Source: Agelaius tricolor
Lineage: Eukaryota > Chordata > Aves > Passeriformes > Icteridae
Length of the DNA stretch: 64,000 bases
Reading direction: 5' to 3'
Assembly: GCA_023055355.1 (NCBI GenBank)
Contig: JALJCS010000002.1
Coordinates: 82,981,001 to 83,045,000 of the forward strand
The notes beneath the pieces were generated by a model. It had not been told where the DNA came from and made no database searches. It was given only the letters and a program-made list of their open reading frames with translations. The translations under genes and the position numbers were made by a program. This document shows positions 12,601 to 24,870 of this stretch, piece by piece. Numbering within the stretch: position 1 is the stretch's first letter; each line of letters begins with the position of its first letter.

Positions 12601-15600
12601 GATGTTCTTTACAGTGCCTGCAGTCATCCCTAGAGAGATATTTAATATAAACCCAGTGTTTAGCATGGACTCTTCCTCAGTTTTGTTCTGAATCTGAAGC
12701 GCATTCTATGAGGCAAAAAATGTCAGTAGATATAAAGAAGAAATCTACCTCTCCCTAGCTCTCTTCTACTCCTCACATTTTGGGATATCCAAATCTTTAG
12801 AAGAATTTAGTCCACAAGATACTGCAGATTCTGAATGTACAGAAAGCTGACACCAGGATCACCTCCAGTTCATAGGACCACAGGAAAATTCAGGTTTGAA
12901 GGGGCCTCAGGAGGTTTGTAATCCAATCTCCTCCTCAAACCACTGTCACTTTAAGGCTGATGAAAGTACTCAGGGCTTTTCCACGTGGGGCTTAAAAACT
13001 TCTAGAGATGGAGGCTGCACAACTTCTCTGGTAACCTATTCCAGTACTTGTGAGGTTTTCCCAATTGACTCAAAGACCTGCAAGTACCCAGCTGAAAGAT
13101 TCACAAATAGAAACAAAACCTGCAATCACCAGATTTTAATCAGCATTTATTTACAACCTTGATGCTCCTGTAGAGATGCCCTCCTGTCTTGTCTCCACAG
13201 TTAAAATGGATATTTGAAGAACAAGCTATTTTGAAATATCAGTTCCCTAATTCCAGCCTCTCCAATATAACTTGGTGAAACAATTAACCATTGTTTTCTG
13301 AAACAGCAGGGCTGCTCCCTCAGACTTCAATGGAGCAAGACATTCAATGTCTTTGTTCAAATAAGGATATGAGCAAAAATGACTATAGAGGGTTCTCACA
13401 TTATACTTCCAAGAACTTTTAGAGTATGAAACTATTCATAAGTTTCCAATAACATGAAGACTAAATATGTAAACATCTGATAGCATCACAATTGTTAAGA
13501 TCTCAAAGGTCTTAACATTAAACATGATAAACTATACACCAACATCTATTCTCATTTACCAACAGCACCTTCTGTAAGTTGCCAATTTACTTGCTTTTAT
13601 TTTAAAGCAAGGAAAACCCTCCATAAGTAAAGTTGAAAATGTAATACTTACTTTTTGAGTTTTTCTTATAGTTGGTGCCATATCTTTGAAATAATCAGGT
13701 TCCATTTGTTCCAAAGAATTTTGCTGAGCAGCCACATTACCATTACCACCTTCAATCTTCACACTTGTAGGTGCATCTTCATCCCATGAAGACCAGTCTT
13801 CTACTTCAGGCTGAATATAAGAATATGGTACAAATTAATATTATCTGCAGGTAAAATCTTGTATTTTTATAACTTGCTAAGATATATACTTAATACTGTA
13901 TCACATATTATTATATCTTTCACATATATCACATTATAAGATATATTTCTTGGATATATACCAATTCAATATTGTAGGACTTCTATAATCACCCTGTTAC
14001 GGGATTAAGTCACCTACCACTTTAACAATTACCTGCTTAGGAACAGATGAATAATCCACTGTGGTTGGCAAAGTTATTTGGTCTCCACTTAACTTTCGCC
14101 CTCTTCCAGACCTGAAAAAAAAATGTAGGATTCCTCCAAGCTCTGAAAACATGAGCACTAAGTTTAAAAAAAACAAAAAAGGAAGTCTGAGAACAGCACT
14201 ACTGAAAATAGTCATGGCTAAAACATTCAGTGCTTCCATTACCTTTGTATTAACTACTGTCACTAAAAGTCTGCTAAGCAAAGGAATTTCATCATGAATT
14301 GAAAGTTGTTTTCACAAGAATATCAAAGTGCAATTTACTTTTCTAATTGCAGTGAAATAGAGGAGAAATACTTCTAAGAAACATGAAAATGGGCTAACTC
14401 ATCTGCATAATTCAGTCACAATTTTTGGACTGTCAGTGCTTATGAAGCAAGCACTAGTAATCTGTATTTGCGAAAGAAACATTTCTACTGTAAAATGAGA
14501 ATTTTTTTTATTTGTCTTAAATTTTAAGCTGTGTCTAACAAATAGCTTTCTGAGCTGCTTGATTTGAAAGCCCCTCTGAAGCTCTTTTTTCTTCAAAGTC
14601 TAAACAGAGGTAATACAAGATTATGCAAGTTAATAGCTTTAATTCAATTCATGCTTCTACTTAAAGAATACCATTTCAATGCATTTCAGCAACCATATAA
14701 AATAATTTTGATTGAAAACAACACTAATGCATTGCAAATAAATTATCTAGATATCTACTTCATGACGTACAAAGATCAGAATAATTAAAATATTCTTAGC
14801 TGACATTCATTTTATTTTTACACCTTACAACACAACAGAATGCAATTCTTTATGTTTTCCACAAAGAATGTAAGGTTCTATAGCAAAGCAGTCATGAAAC
14901 TGACCATATGTAGCTTGGGAAATTTAATGTTTTTTTCTTACTGATGAGAATAAACTGGGAAACTTCAATTTCTAGTTTCTATCCATTAGTTTTAGTATTA
15001 GAGAACATACTACCAACGGACTAGCTGAATTGCTTGTAATATGACCTCTACTATATGCTGGTGAGTGACTAGATATATTTTTTCTACTCTAGACCAATAT
15101 TCCTCCTTAGACAAGGTCAGGTGCTATAATCAAATTTTCAAGTTTTATATAATTAACTCTACTCGCTTTATAAACTGTTCCTTCAAGTTTGAAAAGCAAC
15201 AGATTTTAGGGGTAAAGGAAAGTGAAAACACTGTTCCCTCAAACACATTAGAGAGCTTCTGGTTGACAAGATTTACTTGACATCTCTAAAGGAAATCCAA
15301 GCTTAGAAACAACCTCCTTCAGACCTCTACAGCATACACATCCTTAATACTATTTACATTTAATACTATTACAAGCCATCACTTCTGCACTGACTTTCTC
15401 TATATGATCTATGAGACAAGCAAGTGGCTGGTAACAACATTAATCAAGGCAAAATGGTAACAGGGCTGGAGTAGGAGGAAAGAGCTTTTGTCACACAACA
15501 TCAGAAAGAATATAGTACACAGAGCAGCACCAAGGAAGGCCACAGATCTCCACTTCCTCTAGGAAGGGAACAAGATGCTTATAGGAACAGCTGCTCCACA

Positions 15601-17546
15601 GCCACCATTAAATACTGATCACTGCTCTGAATGCCAAATGCCTCAAAAATGATTGGATTTGTTTCTCCTTACTAATAAGTAGTATTCAGATTTCTCAGTT
15701 GGAGATAATTAGAGATTTTAAATGGAAGGAAGTTTCATGTCTTCTTATACTTACACATTTTATTTCCTGAAAAATGGATTCAGGCAGTCTGTTGTTTATC
15801 AAGAAGAGCTTGAACTAAAGAAAGGACTAGTACTATTTGTAAGCTCTATGCTGCCTAAAAAGTTGCACAATCTCTACAGGCACTTGTTCAAATGAAAGCC
15901 TAATGTAAACTATGCAATCTAAGTAAGTACTAGTTCATATCCATTGAATTAAAATGCACGTTTAATTAAATCACTTTTGCTGATAATCAGGCATAGTTGT
16001 ATCGAGGGGTGCATTACAGGAAAACAAAATTTATCAAACTACACTTTGCTGATGACAGTGAATAGAAGAAACATCAGTTAGTGGTCTGAATTAATGTGAT
16101 CCAGTGACTTGCTTATGTGAAAGACTTAATTTTCATTTCTTCATCTAAGTGTTATTAAGCAAATAAAGGGTTTTCTACTTAATGTACTCTGAAACAGTTT
16201 CTCAGCTGTTCATTTCATGATAATATGTCATTTAGAAGTTGGAAAAAAGAATGAAAATACTGTCACTACACTTAGAAAACAATTATCTGCTTATAAGAAA
16301 TATAATTAGAGAAATGAAGGATCCACTAATGCAGAAGTTATGATCAACTCTGTTTTGACTTCTTTCAGGATCTGAACAGCAAGTATTCCTAATTTAATTT
16401 GGAATTCAAATCACAGAACTAAGGTTGACATGTATATAATTGTATGCAGCGTTAAAATGTATCTTTTTAATGCTTCACTATATCTGTAAGTGAATTTACC
16501 AACAACTCAAGAGCTTCCTTTTGTTCTTGGAATAAGTAAAGGTGAAGAGGAAATAAACAGTTATTTTGTGTCTACCACATATTCTGCATGCACTTTAATC
16601 CTCACTGGGAAAGTAGTTGTCATCATACAAAAAAGAGAATACATTTCTCTAGATTGGTGTTTGTTTATGTAAACAACATGCTGCAGAAGCGGCAGGAAGC
16701 GCAGCAGTTCATATGACAGCACAGTGCCAAGAATCGCCTCAGGTACTCTACTACTGTATCATTGAACTCTACTACTCCACATTAACTCTTGGGGATTTTT
16801 AGATTGCTTCAAAGTACTACACTGCAGCATTCATGAGTCTACAACTCAAAAGAACACCACATATGACTTAAGAGAGTGTAAAAAATAAACATTCTTCATC
16901 ATTAAAAATAAAAAAAAAGCCGTTCCCTTGAACTTCAATCACGGTCCTCCAAAGTTCTGAAAGAATCTTCAATAGGCAGAAGAATGTGAAGTCTCAGGCA
17001 ACTGTTTTTGACAAACAGGATGAGAATTGCCTACATTTGTAATGACAGCCTACTGACTGATGACAGAGTGGATGCTCCTATTAACAGAATCTCTTGAAAC
17101 ACAAAGTATCACTTGCTAAGTACTTTTCAAAACTGTGTAGCACAGCTTTTCTTCAAGTTTGACATGGAATACTTTTAAAAGCAATTTTAAAACCCTGTCA
17201 TAGCTGTTTACAAAACCTTATTCAGCTACCATACAACAAAATACACTCACAAATACACTACACAGACTTTTGGAACTCTGAACAAATAGCAAATGAAAGA
17301 ATTCACTTGATTTAGTTTTCATCTGTATTGACTGTTTTGCAATTAGTAAAATCAGAGCTGGTACAAGCGGTGGCTGGGTGCTGGGGGAAGGGCAGAAGTG
17401 TAAGAACCTGTAATTGAAAAACTGAAAAAAAAAAGGTAACCAAATTAAATAAGACTTGTTTACCTGCATATTAACTTTTTAATGAAAGAAAGCACTGCTG
17501 CCAGGCAAGTACAGACTTTAAAGAGTCGAAACTGTGTTATGGCCAT
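6566..17546 (-). CDS. EBAG9: EBAG9 / RCAS1, complete spliced coding sequence (6 coding exons)
   Basis: The coding blocks are 17546-17464, 14111-14033, 13810-13652, 11717-11610, 10591-10500 and 6686-6566. They sum to 642 nt, encoding 213 residues plus stop, the same length as human EBAG9, and all junctions are GT-AG and keep frame. The start is ACCATGG, a strong Kozak context. The product begins MAITQFRLFKVCTCLAAVLS and ends KIGVKLS. Residues about 8-27 form a hydrophobic N-terminal segment with Cys12, Cys14 and Cys27, in a region known to be palmitoylated and membrane-associated in this family. An acidic/Trp-rich middle (WEEEEDAAWQAEE) leads into a charged C-terminal coiled coil (about 174-207). 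EBAG9 is a Golgi/secretory-vesicle protein reported to bind Snapin and dampen regulated exocytosis, and it influences O-glycan (Tn) exposure. It was first found as an oestrogen-responsive gene. Its 3' end faces SYBU, as in mammals. Confidence 0.97.
6860..7090 (-). mobile_element. Old CR1 LINE fragment, minus strand
   Basis: The plus strand shows degenerate antisense CR1 3' text: ttggaacccacaaggatcat, agtccaactcctggcc, cagcctgttccagtgatcac, gaagaactttttcataatat. It is more diverged than the copies at 38 and 56 kb and lacks the terminal octamers. Confidence 0.75.
9166..9220. repeat. Perfect 18-bp stem-loop in EBAG9 intron
   Basis: The left arm AAGTAAATACAATGCAGC (9166-9183) and the right arm GCTGCATTGTATTTACTT (9203-9220) are exact reverse complements around a 19-nt loop. 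The loop/right-arm junction contains ggtgcaaaagtagctgc, which resembles the GGTGCAAAAGTAATTGC terminal motif of some mariner-derived MITEs. It could be a tiny MITE relic or a hairpin transcribed within the EBAG9 pre-mRNA. Confidence 0.6.
9421..9438 (+). repeat. Poly(A) run
   Basis: There are 18 consecutive A residues in an AT-rich part of the EBAG9 intron. No recognisable retroposed gene or SINE precedes it on the plus strand. Confidence 0.8.
10500..10591 (-). CDS. EBAG9: EBAG9 coding exon 5
   Basis: The acceptor is TTTCAG before 10591 and the donor is AG|GTAACT after 10500 (minus strand). The exon encodes PELGDLDTWQENTNAWEEEE then DAAWQAEEVL plus two bases of an Arg codon (92 nt). This is the acidic, Trp-containing segment that is almost invariant in vertebrate EBAG9. 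Confidence 0.96.
11610..11717 (-). CDS. EBAG9: EBAG9 coding exon 4
   Basis: The exon is 108 nt with both introns in phase 0. It encodes IVIKKREPLNFGIPEGNTGF then SSRLAATQDIPFIHQS. The acceptor TTTTCAG ends at 11718 and the donor GTAAGT starts at 11609. The small flanking introns (10592-11609 and 11718-13651) hold no other exon; the latter contains an old CR1 fragment. Confidence 0.96.
12865..13090 (-). mobile_element. Diverged CR1-like fragment, minus strand
   Basis: Plus-strand phrases such as ggtttgaaggggcctcagga, gtaatccaatctcctcctc, gatggaggctgcacaacttc, tctggtaacctattccagta follow the order of the CR1 3' consensus in antisense. It is old and has no terminal octamer, and lies inside EBAG9 intron 11718-13651. 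Confidence 0.65.
13652..13810 (-). CDS. EBAG9: EBAG9 coding exon 3
   Basis: The exon is 159 nt (53 codons) with phase 0 introns at both ends. It starts after ATTCAG and ends before a perfect GTAAGT donor. It encodes PEVEDWSSWDEDAPTSVKIE, then GGNGNVAAQQNSLEQMEPDY and FKDMAPTIRKTQK. Its first residues (PEVEDWSS) differ from the mammalian sequence, while the rest is nearly identical. Confidence 0.96.
14033..14111 (-). CDS. EBAG9: EBAG9 coding exon 2
   Basis: The exon is 79 nt, with acceptor TTTTTTTTCAG before 14111 and donor CAG|GTAATT after 14033. It completes Arg28 and encodes SGRGRKLSGDQITLPTTVDY then SSVPKQ, the basic stretch following the membrane segment. The intron on its 5' side is 14112-17463, AT-rich and without recognisable genes or repeats. 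Confidence 0.96.
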
Positions 17547-17561
17547 GGTAAGAAACCCTTC
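17464..17561 (-). CDS. EBAG9: EBAG9 exon with start codon (15 nt of 5'UTR plus 83 coding nt)
   Basis: The acceptor TTTTGCAG ends at 17562 and the exon starts GAAGGGTTTCTTACC, followed by ATG at 17546-17544 (ACCATGG). It encodes the N-terminal membrane segment MAITQFRLFKVCTCLAAVLS then FIKKLIC plus AG. The donor is AG|GTAAAC. The next ATG would lose the conserved N-terminus, so this start is firm. Confidence 0.95.
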
Positions 17562-20194
17562 CTGCAAAAGAAAAAAAGTTAGATGCAGAGGATTATACAA
17601 CTTTATACAGTACTTAAAGCCAATTGCCTTAGCTGCTACTAAGCTAGGAGCAGTCAGTGAAACTGTATTAATGCAAGGAAAGAGAGCAGGTACTTGGGGC
17701 AAAGATGCTAGCTGCCTACTATCAGGATATTTCACTGATGTAAGTAATACAAGTATCTAATATATAAGACCTTTAAAGAAAACAGCACAAAGTCACAGGT
17801 AGGGTCAAAGTTAAAGACACTCCTAAAGGGGAAGTGTAGGCAACCATCTGCAGTGCCTGTGCAGCTGATCTGTTTCAGACACTACCAGTGGCACTGAACA
17901 GTGGCAATGCAAAACAGAGTACTGATCAGAGAGAAGCTCTTGCCTGCTTGAGCATATCAAGCATGTACAAATTATAGATTTAGTCATTAGGTGAAATTCC
18001 AAAATTAGCTCTTTAAATTTACCTTCCATTTTGATGGAAATGTATGATGAGAACACTGCTTATTTTAGAACTAGTCTCACTGAAAAATCATCCTCAAAAA
18101 AAGAGTGTTCATCCTGTGTGAACTACTGCACCAGCTAACCCACAGAGCTACTGATATTTCTCTGCCTGACTGGATCATGATAGCAAACACAGAAAAGAAA
18201 AAAATCATCTTTGGCTGAAGCCACTCCTGTTTGTAGCTATTTTTTCAGTGACAATTTGATAATCTAGAGAATTTATATTTATCACATCACATCATTCCAA
18301 CATACCACCTTGAATAGCTACAGACTGACTCAGAAAAATCTGCTGGAATTCAAGTATCTCTTTTCTCTCCTACAGGTGAACATTTCAGAGTAAAGAATAA
18401 GAGGTTAGGCTTCAGAAATAGCTTTGCATTATAAACATCTACACTTGTAACAACATATTCTGTGGCAAGTTTAACATACCTTCTGGTGAGAAGAGAAGGC
18501 AGCCCTGTGACATTTTCCTCAGGCCATGAGTATTCCATGGAAGGACAGCTTGATTTCAAATATGCTATGGCATTTAAATCACTTTTTATATTCCAGGCTT
18601 TAAGTTAGGAAGAGTCAGGAAGGTGGATCATTAGGTAGGCTGCTCCAATACTGTCCTGAGGATTTTATTAAAAAGGTACACAATGGGATTTGTGAGCTTC
18701 AAGGAGCATAGATGTATTTTTATTGGTGCTCATTTGCTAGATAACATAACTATTATTAAACACCGTAGTAATATAGTACTGGAAATAGTGCTTTACATGT
18801 AGCTCAGGACAGGACTTTCTGCTACTGAAAAATCATATGGGAGCTGATAAACAGGCCCTTTTACTACAAAATGAAAGGCTTAAGTTAGTAGTAACCAACA
18901 AATTACAGACTGCACTACCAAGCTGTAGCTCAGGACAAAGGCTTCATAGGACACGTATCACCTCTACTTCAATATTTGTGTTATCATATTTCATTTCATG
19001 GGAGGCTTAAAAATGTAGAGAACTTTATACAAGGTTGGATTGGCTCTTTATCTAACAGAATTAGAAAGCAGTCAGTTCCCACAAAGAAGGAAGAATGGAC
19101 ATTGTCCGATATATTTAGCTTTTAGTTTAAAAGACTGGACCATTATTTCATATTATGCTCAAACACTTCCTTACCTTTTAGTATGAGCAATGTTAACAAT
19201 ATGTAGGTTACAGAAGAATGCATCAGTCAATAATTTGAATGATTAGGAAATAATGGAAGTTAGTGAAAGAGTGAACAGTAATGGGATGGAAAGTTCTCTA
19301 TCCTAAAGGTAGAAATTATTGCAAACTAACACTGAATTGGTGAAAGAAAATGTTATTTTTAGGAAAGGCAGCTAGAAGTTATCTGCCTGGGATGTGAGGC
19401 ATGAAGAGCATGTGACCTGCTGAAATTATTATAAAGGTACATCTTTTCTGAAAGAAAGTCTGTTTAGAAGCTCACTCCACTCTACCAGAATTCATTCTTT
19501 TATCAGCTTGGGGGGCAGGAGGGAAGGAGCAGAACAGTACTCAATATTAGCAAGAGTAAAGCTCTTTTCCCTCATTCAGTCTATCTAACTGCTACACTGG
19601 ACAGTACAGACAGACCCTAAATTTAAAAAACTCCTAACTACTGACTGAGAAGATTGTTTTAGGAAGCCACCAAAAACCTTTGCAGACTCAGTATTATTTA
19701 TGCCTAAAGTCAAGGAACTAGGAAGATTACTCAAACCAGAAAACTAAAACTAGAACAAAAAAACTAAAACCAAAACAATGTTCAAGTGTTTCAGTTACCA
19801 ATACATATATTTATATGTGTACATATAAATGAACCCAGTTTTCAACTCACCATTTTTTCATACATTGAATTGTATACTGTATTGAGTTTTCAATATAAAG
19901 TTAAACAATTGAAAAAAAGCATAATCCACAAGAACTCTGGCTTGCAGAATCAGTGGACTTGTGAAGTCCACAAGAACTAATCACCAAAAGTTAATCCATT
20001 TCCCAGGTCATTCCCATATAAGAGTGACTATATTTCCAGTATCACCAGTATGCCCATTTGACAGAGTTCAACATCTATCATTATGCCCATGACAATCAGA
20101 TAACTTGCATTTCTCCACTTTCCATGTGTCAGGCAAAGATTTCAGAGTTACAATGAGACACATGGCCAGTTAACTTATTTGTGATAGAGATTTC

Positions 20195-20275
20195 ATTTCA
20201 GCTGAGCTAGAACTACGCCCTTCAAAGGCTGGACTTGATGACCTTGGAGGTCTCTTCCAACCTTAGTGTTTGTGA
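20195..20275 (+). mobile_element. CR1 LINE 3' tip, plus strand
   Basis: The text ggctggacttgatgaccttg gaggtctcttccaacc is the sense-strand end of CR1 just before the octamer tail. The element is severely 5'-truncated and lies in EBAG9 intron 1. Confidence 0.8.
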
Positions 20276-23200
20276 TTTAAGATCGTAAGTACTGTTCTGC
20301 CCACCTCTTTTCTGAGCACTGATTGCAGTCTTCCCACTTAAGCTCCCTACACTACAAACTGTCAGATGCACAACCAGAGTTTTGTCAACAATATGCTATC
20401 GGCCAGCCAGAGTAGTGTTAGCAATCATTTACCTTTAAAAACAACTTTCCTCAATGTATCTGCTTTTTATACTGCTATTTATGATATGAAGCCAGATGTA
20501 TGTATTTATTTAATTAATATTATTTTTTATAAATTAATTTAAAACACAATCTTGAACCAATTATTGTCCCAAGGTAAGGAAAAGTCAAACATTTTCCCCT
20601 TTGTCTGAAACAGCACTTGAAATGTGAGCATTGTTGCTCCAAAAACAGCACTACCTGAAAAGTTAAAGGTGTGCTAAAGGTTTTGAGTTTTGTTTGGTGC
20701 CTTTTGGGATTGGGTTCTTTTGTGCTTGGGAGTTTTTTTATGTTAATTAAATTTCTCAAGGTAAACCATTTTATATTTGGAAGTACTTGGATGAATACAG
20801 ATGTACACAGAACCCAAATTTTCCTCAGTTCACCGCAAACGTAATTCACACGATACCATTATACTAAACTGAACAGAAAAAACTTTTTCATCCTCTTCTT
20901 GTCCATCTTTCTCAGACATTGGAAAGAAGCACAGCCATGTACCTTCTCTCTCTCCTGGGAAAAATACTGAACAGTGTAATGCTACATGGCAGGCCACAAC
21001 AGTCTTTCTTTTCTTAAGCCTTTCCTTGATAAACAATCCCAAAAGGAACCATAAGTGTATCAACAATCAATTATAACACAGGATGACAGACACATAATGC
21101 AAAGTTGCAGTGCTACATCAAGAATCCTAAAACATTTCTTAACAGATAGAGGCAAATGTGAAATACTGGATTAAAATTCAGAAAATCTGGTAAGGGTTGT
21201 CTGCCAGCCTGATACATCCTTCTGTGTATCACACCTCATGCCTCCACTTTCCATTTATAAAACAGGATAGATTTCCTTCTCCCACTACTGGAATTGCTTT
21301 GTTACATTTATGAGACTTAGGGTCAACTGAACTTCCATTACAACAGATATAAAAAAGCAAATAAATCAAGACATGAATCCTAATCAATTTAATACTCATG
21401 GTCAACTCAGCAATTCTGTAACAGACACCAAATTTAGCTGGAGTTTGACTTGTGCATCTCACACTGTCTTCCACTGGTAAAAAGTCACAACAGGTGTTCA
21501 CATGGAACATGAGCAGAAAAGACAGAAAAGACTAAAAGACAACAGCCACGAGATGTTATACATTTTAGAACCAAGTCAGAAGAATGAGGAAACTCAAACA
21601 TTATAGGGATCCATAAAGGAAATAGAATGAAGGGAGGCAAAGTTCAGAATTTTATTGAACATTTTTACTTTGCTTACAGCTTGCAACAGCGGCCTCATTA
21701 GCACTCCTGGCACCTCTGACTTCACTGAATGTAGCCAGCATAGTGCACCCTCAGGTGGATTGGTTAATCAACTATGGTGCAATAACTGTTTATCACTGTA
21801 CAATAAGCACACTGGCACCTGGAGAAACACTTCCTCTTTCATATCTAACTGTACACACAAATACCACTTAAACAGGATTTCTACAGACAGAGGCAATTCT
21901 AAAATAAAGTCACTTTGGGGCACTAAAATTATTTTAGAAACTTGTTTCCTCCTAGAGAACTCATCTTTTACTGCCACATCAGCTTTCTTTCGTATCAGCT
22001 CACTTGTAACTCTGGAATGTAAACACGAACACACCTTGGAATCAGTGATTTTAGCCCATATTAAACACAGCTAGATAAATAACCAGACAATGATGCTTAA
22101 AATAACTTGTCTGAAACTGAAAGGCTCCCCTCCAATTTACATAAGAAGACATCAAAAACGCTCCACCCTCCTAAAGCAAAACAAGTTGTTCATTTCCTAG
22201 TACTAAAGACTAACATGGCCTTGAGTGTTTACATTTGTCAGCACCAAAAATCCATACTGGTTCAGTAGTGCTTTTGTGCTGTCACTAGAACAGCTGACAG
22301 CTGACCCTAGCAAAGTTTCAGTGGTAAGGACAGAATTTTTTAAAAGGGGATCCTGTATGAAGTTCTGGTAGAATGGCCACATCAGAGATCAGAAGTAGGT
22401 TTGTAGGGAGATGGAATTTTATTAAGATTAGTAGATAGAGATAAAAAACCTGTTTTCAAACACATAAACCCTCCTCCAAATCATGTATGTTACAAGATGT
22501 ATAAAGACACTTTAAATTTTAGAAAGACAACGCAATGATTCAAGAACTGCTTTCAATCAGGTACTGAAAGACAAAACCAGCACTTCCTGCATTTCAAAGA
22601 CAGCAACCATCACTCTGTAGCCTACTCAGAGGTTCCACTGCCCTCTTCCTGGTTGATTTGTTTGGTCTCTTGGTTCTTTCATCACTTTACACAGAAACAA
22701 TATTGGGAACACATGTGTGGAGAAAAAAAAAATCCTGTCTTGACCACTGAGTTTGATAAGTAGATAAATTAAGTAGCAGCATGACTGAACCCTAAAGCCA
22801 TGCTATTATGGCATTAGGGAGAGAAGCAGAATGAAAAGGGAAGCTCAGGAGGCATCTCCTCTATCTATTTGTAGGTAAGTGATTGTGGGATGTTTGTAAA
22901 GGTACTGTAGTTTCAACACTAGTGTTCCAACTTTCAGTGCAAATACCCTAACTAGGCAGTTGAAGTGGCTGGGACAGAAGACATCTCACTCACATTAATC
23001 ACAGGCAGAATAAAGTCATCCAAGACACTCAAATCCAGAAAGAGATACTATTGAAAGCTGCAAAAGATACCAAAAGTTAAGACAGAATGTCTGTCTCTCT
23101 AAATAAAGGCAGCAAAAGTTGGTGACTGCTGGCAATTCCTCAGTTATTTCTAGACACTAAATACTCTGATATACAACACACAGGGTTTCAACTCTTTTTT

Positions 23201-23793
23201 AAACGTGTTAGTCCCAGAGTCATAAAACTTCTGCAGTAATACCACCACATCTCACCCCTTCCTCTCCAAGAAACTGAATATAGCTACAACCTCACTAATG
23301 TGAACTCCTGAAGCTTTATGTCTTGAATTACAATAAATTCTACTCTTCAAGGCAATATTAGTTAAGATAGAAAGTTTATGTCTACCATTATTCTTTGACA
23401 ATTCCTTACCTCTATATGCCACTGTCTTGTGAAAACCAGCATACAGAACACAGCTTGAGGTAGCACAATCTTGTGAGACCACACTATAACTTCATTCACT
23501 TCATAACTTTGCAACAAGTCTTTTACATAATGCCCTAATTCACGTAACTCACTTCACAAAACTGAAGTTCTCAGACATAGAACCAGAGTTTAAGAGACCC
23601 CAGTTCTGTTCCACTCCTTATTTGCCATCCTGAACCTAAGTTTTCTGTAACTACGTGCAATGCCAGAAACAACAAATTAACATACTCATTGTTACTACTA
23701 CAAAATCATCATGCCTGTCTTGACGAGCACCAGCTATTTACAAATGACACTACAAGACGGTCTAAAGAAGTCTCTGCAGTGCACATGTGTATT

Positions 23794-23843
23794 TCCACAG
23801 AAATAAAGCTCCACAGAAATATAGCTCCACAGAGCTATAAAGC
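23794..23843. repeat. Three-unit tandem repeat (16-18 bp)
   Basis: The units tccacagaaataaagc, tccacagaaatatagc and tccacagagctataaagc follow directly one after another. They look like a small minisatellite seed within EBAG9 intron 1. Confidence 0.7.
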
Positions 23844-24159
23844 AACAAGCTGTGCCATTTTTCATTAGAGATGCAACTCAGGCACTTACACTGTGAATTT
23901 ATGACCAAATAGCAGTGCCCTACCATTCTACTGACCAGCCGAGTCTTGAATATTATTAGAGACAGCACTGAAACCAAATAGTAGCACTTAATTTTTCTGT
24001 GAGTTGTTAGAGATTCTGAAGTATTTAAAAGCATGCTAAGGAATTTTCATTCTATGTATTATTAAATTTGCTCGTCAGCGTAAACAGTAGGTAACCCCAA
24101 GCAATGCTGTCCCACCACGAGTTCGGACAGGTTGTGTACCCTCTCTCTTTCCCCCAGGG

Positions 24160-24870
24160 TGCGAAGCCGCTCAGTTCCCAAACGCTGCCTGTCTACCACA
24201 TCATGTTCTTCGCAGCCCATGAGATCCCCCCCACTTCGCCCCGGAAGAGGCCCCAGCTGGTCGGGCAGAGGCCGCGGGCCTGGCGCTCCCGGCCAGCCAA
24301 GCAGCCCCGCCGCTGGGCGAGGGCCGCGGGGCCGGGGCGCCCCGAGCACAGGGCAGAGCGGGGCGGCGGCGCTGCTGCGGGAGAACCGCGCGGGCAGCTC
24401 TGCCCCGGGAGGGAAGGCGCCGAGACCGGGCCCCTGCCCAGCAAGGCGGAAGCGGCACTCGGCAGCGTAGGAACCGACCCTTCCCGCTCACCTGCCCCGG
24501 GGGGGAGGCCTCGCCGGGGGTCGCGGGGCTCCAGGGGCCGAGGCGGCCGCTCCCGCAGCCTGCGGCCGCCCCTCATCCAGAGCCGGGCCCGCGCTGCTCC
24601 GCCGCCACCTCGCGCGCCGCCATCTCGGCCCCGTCACCCGGGAAACACGCCCGCCCCTTCCGGCCGCACCGCCTCCCGTCCGCTCCGCTCCGGCAGCGCC
24701 GCTCGGGCCGCGGGCACCCCGGGCCGTCCGAGCGCCGGGGGCACAGCCGTGCCGGGCTGCCCGCGGCCCGCCCCGCCAGCGGCCCGCGACCTCCCCCGCC
24801 CGCCTTCCTCCCGCCCCCACAGGGGCTGGGGGAGGTCTGAGCCGGCTCTTCGGCCTTCCGGGGAACTGTG
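24160..24870 (-). promoter_or_regulatory. EBAG9: CpG-island promoter of EBAG9
   Basis: There is an abrupt change from AT-rich sequence to GC-rich, CpG-dense sequence over about 700 bp. Read on the minus strand it carries an ETS-type site (GGCCGGAAGG near 24660) and a YY1-like motif overlapping an ATG (GAGATGGCGGC at about 24626-24616), both typical of TATA-less housekeeping promoters. A strong donor (CAG|GTGAGC) lies at 24492/24491. Long open frames through this block on both strands are a by-product of GC content and are not genes. Confidence 0.8.
24492..24640 (-). other. EBAG9: Inferred EBAG9 non-coding exon 1
   Basis: The 3' end is set by the splice donor CAG|GTGAGC (last exon base 24492). 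The 5' end is not visible and is placed near the ETS/YY1 motifs. If transcription begins upstream of 24623, the leader contains a 16-codon upstream ORF (ATG 24623-24621, TGA ending at 24573). This is inference from motifs and not from a transcript. Confidence 0.5.

Larger units (their letters stand above)
17562..24491 (-). other. EBAG9: EBAG9 first intron (6.9 kb)
   Basis: The intron runs from the inferred donor in the CpG island (CAG|GTGAGC, 24492/24491) to the acceptor before the ATG exon. It contains a CR1 3' tip (20195-20275) and a three-unit 16-bp tandem repeat near 23.8 kb. Otherwise it is AT-rich with only chance open frames. Confidence 0.7.
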
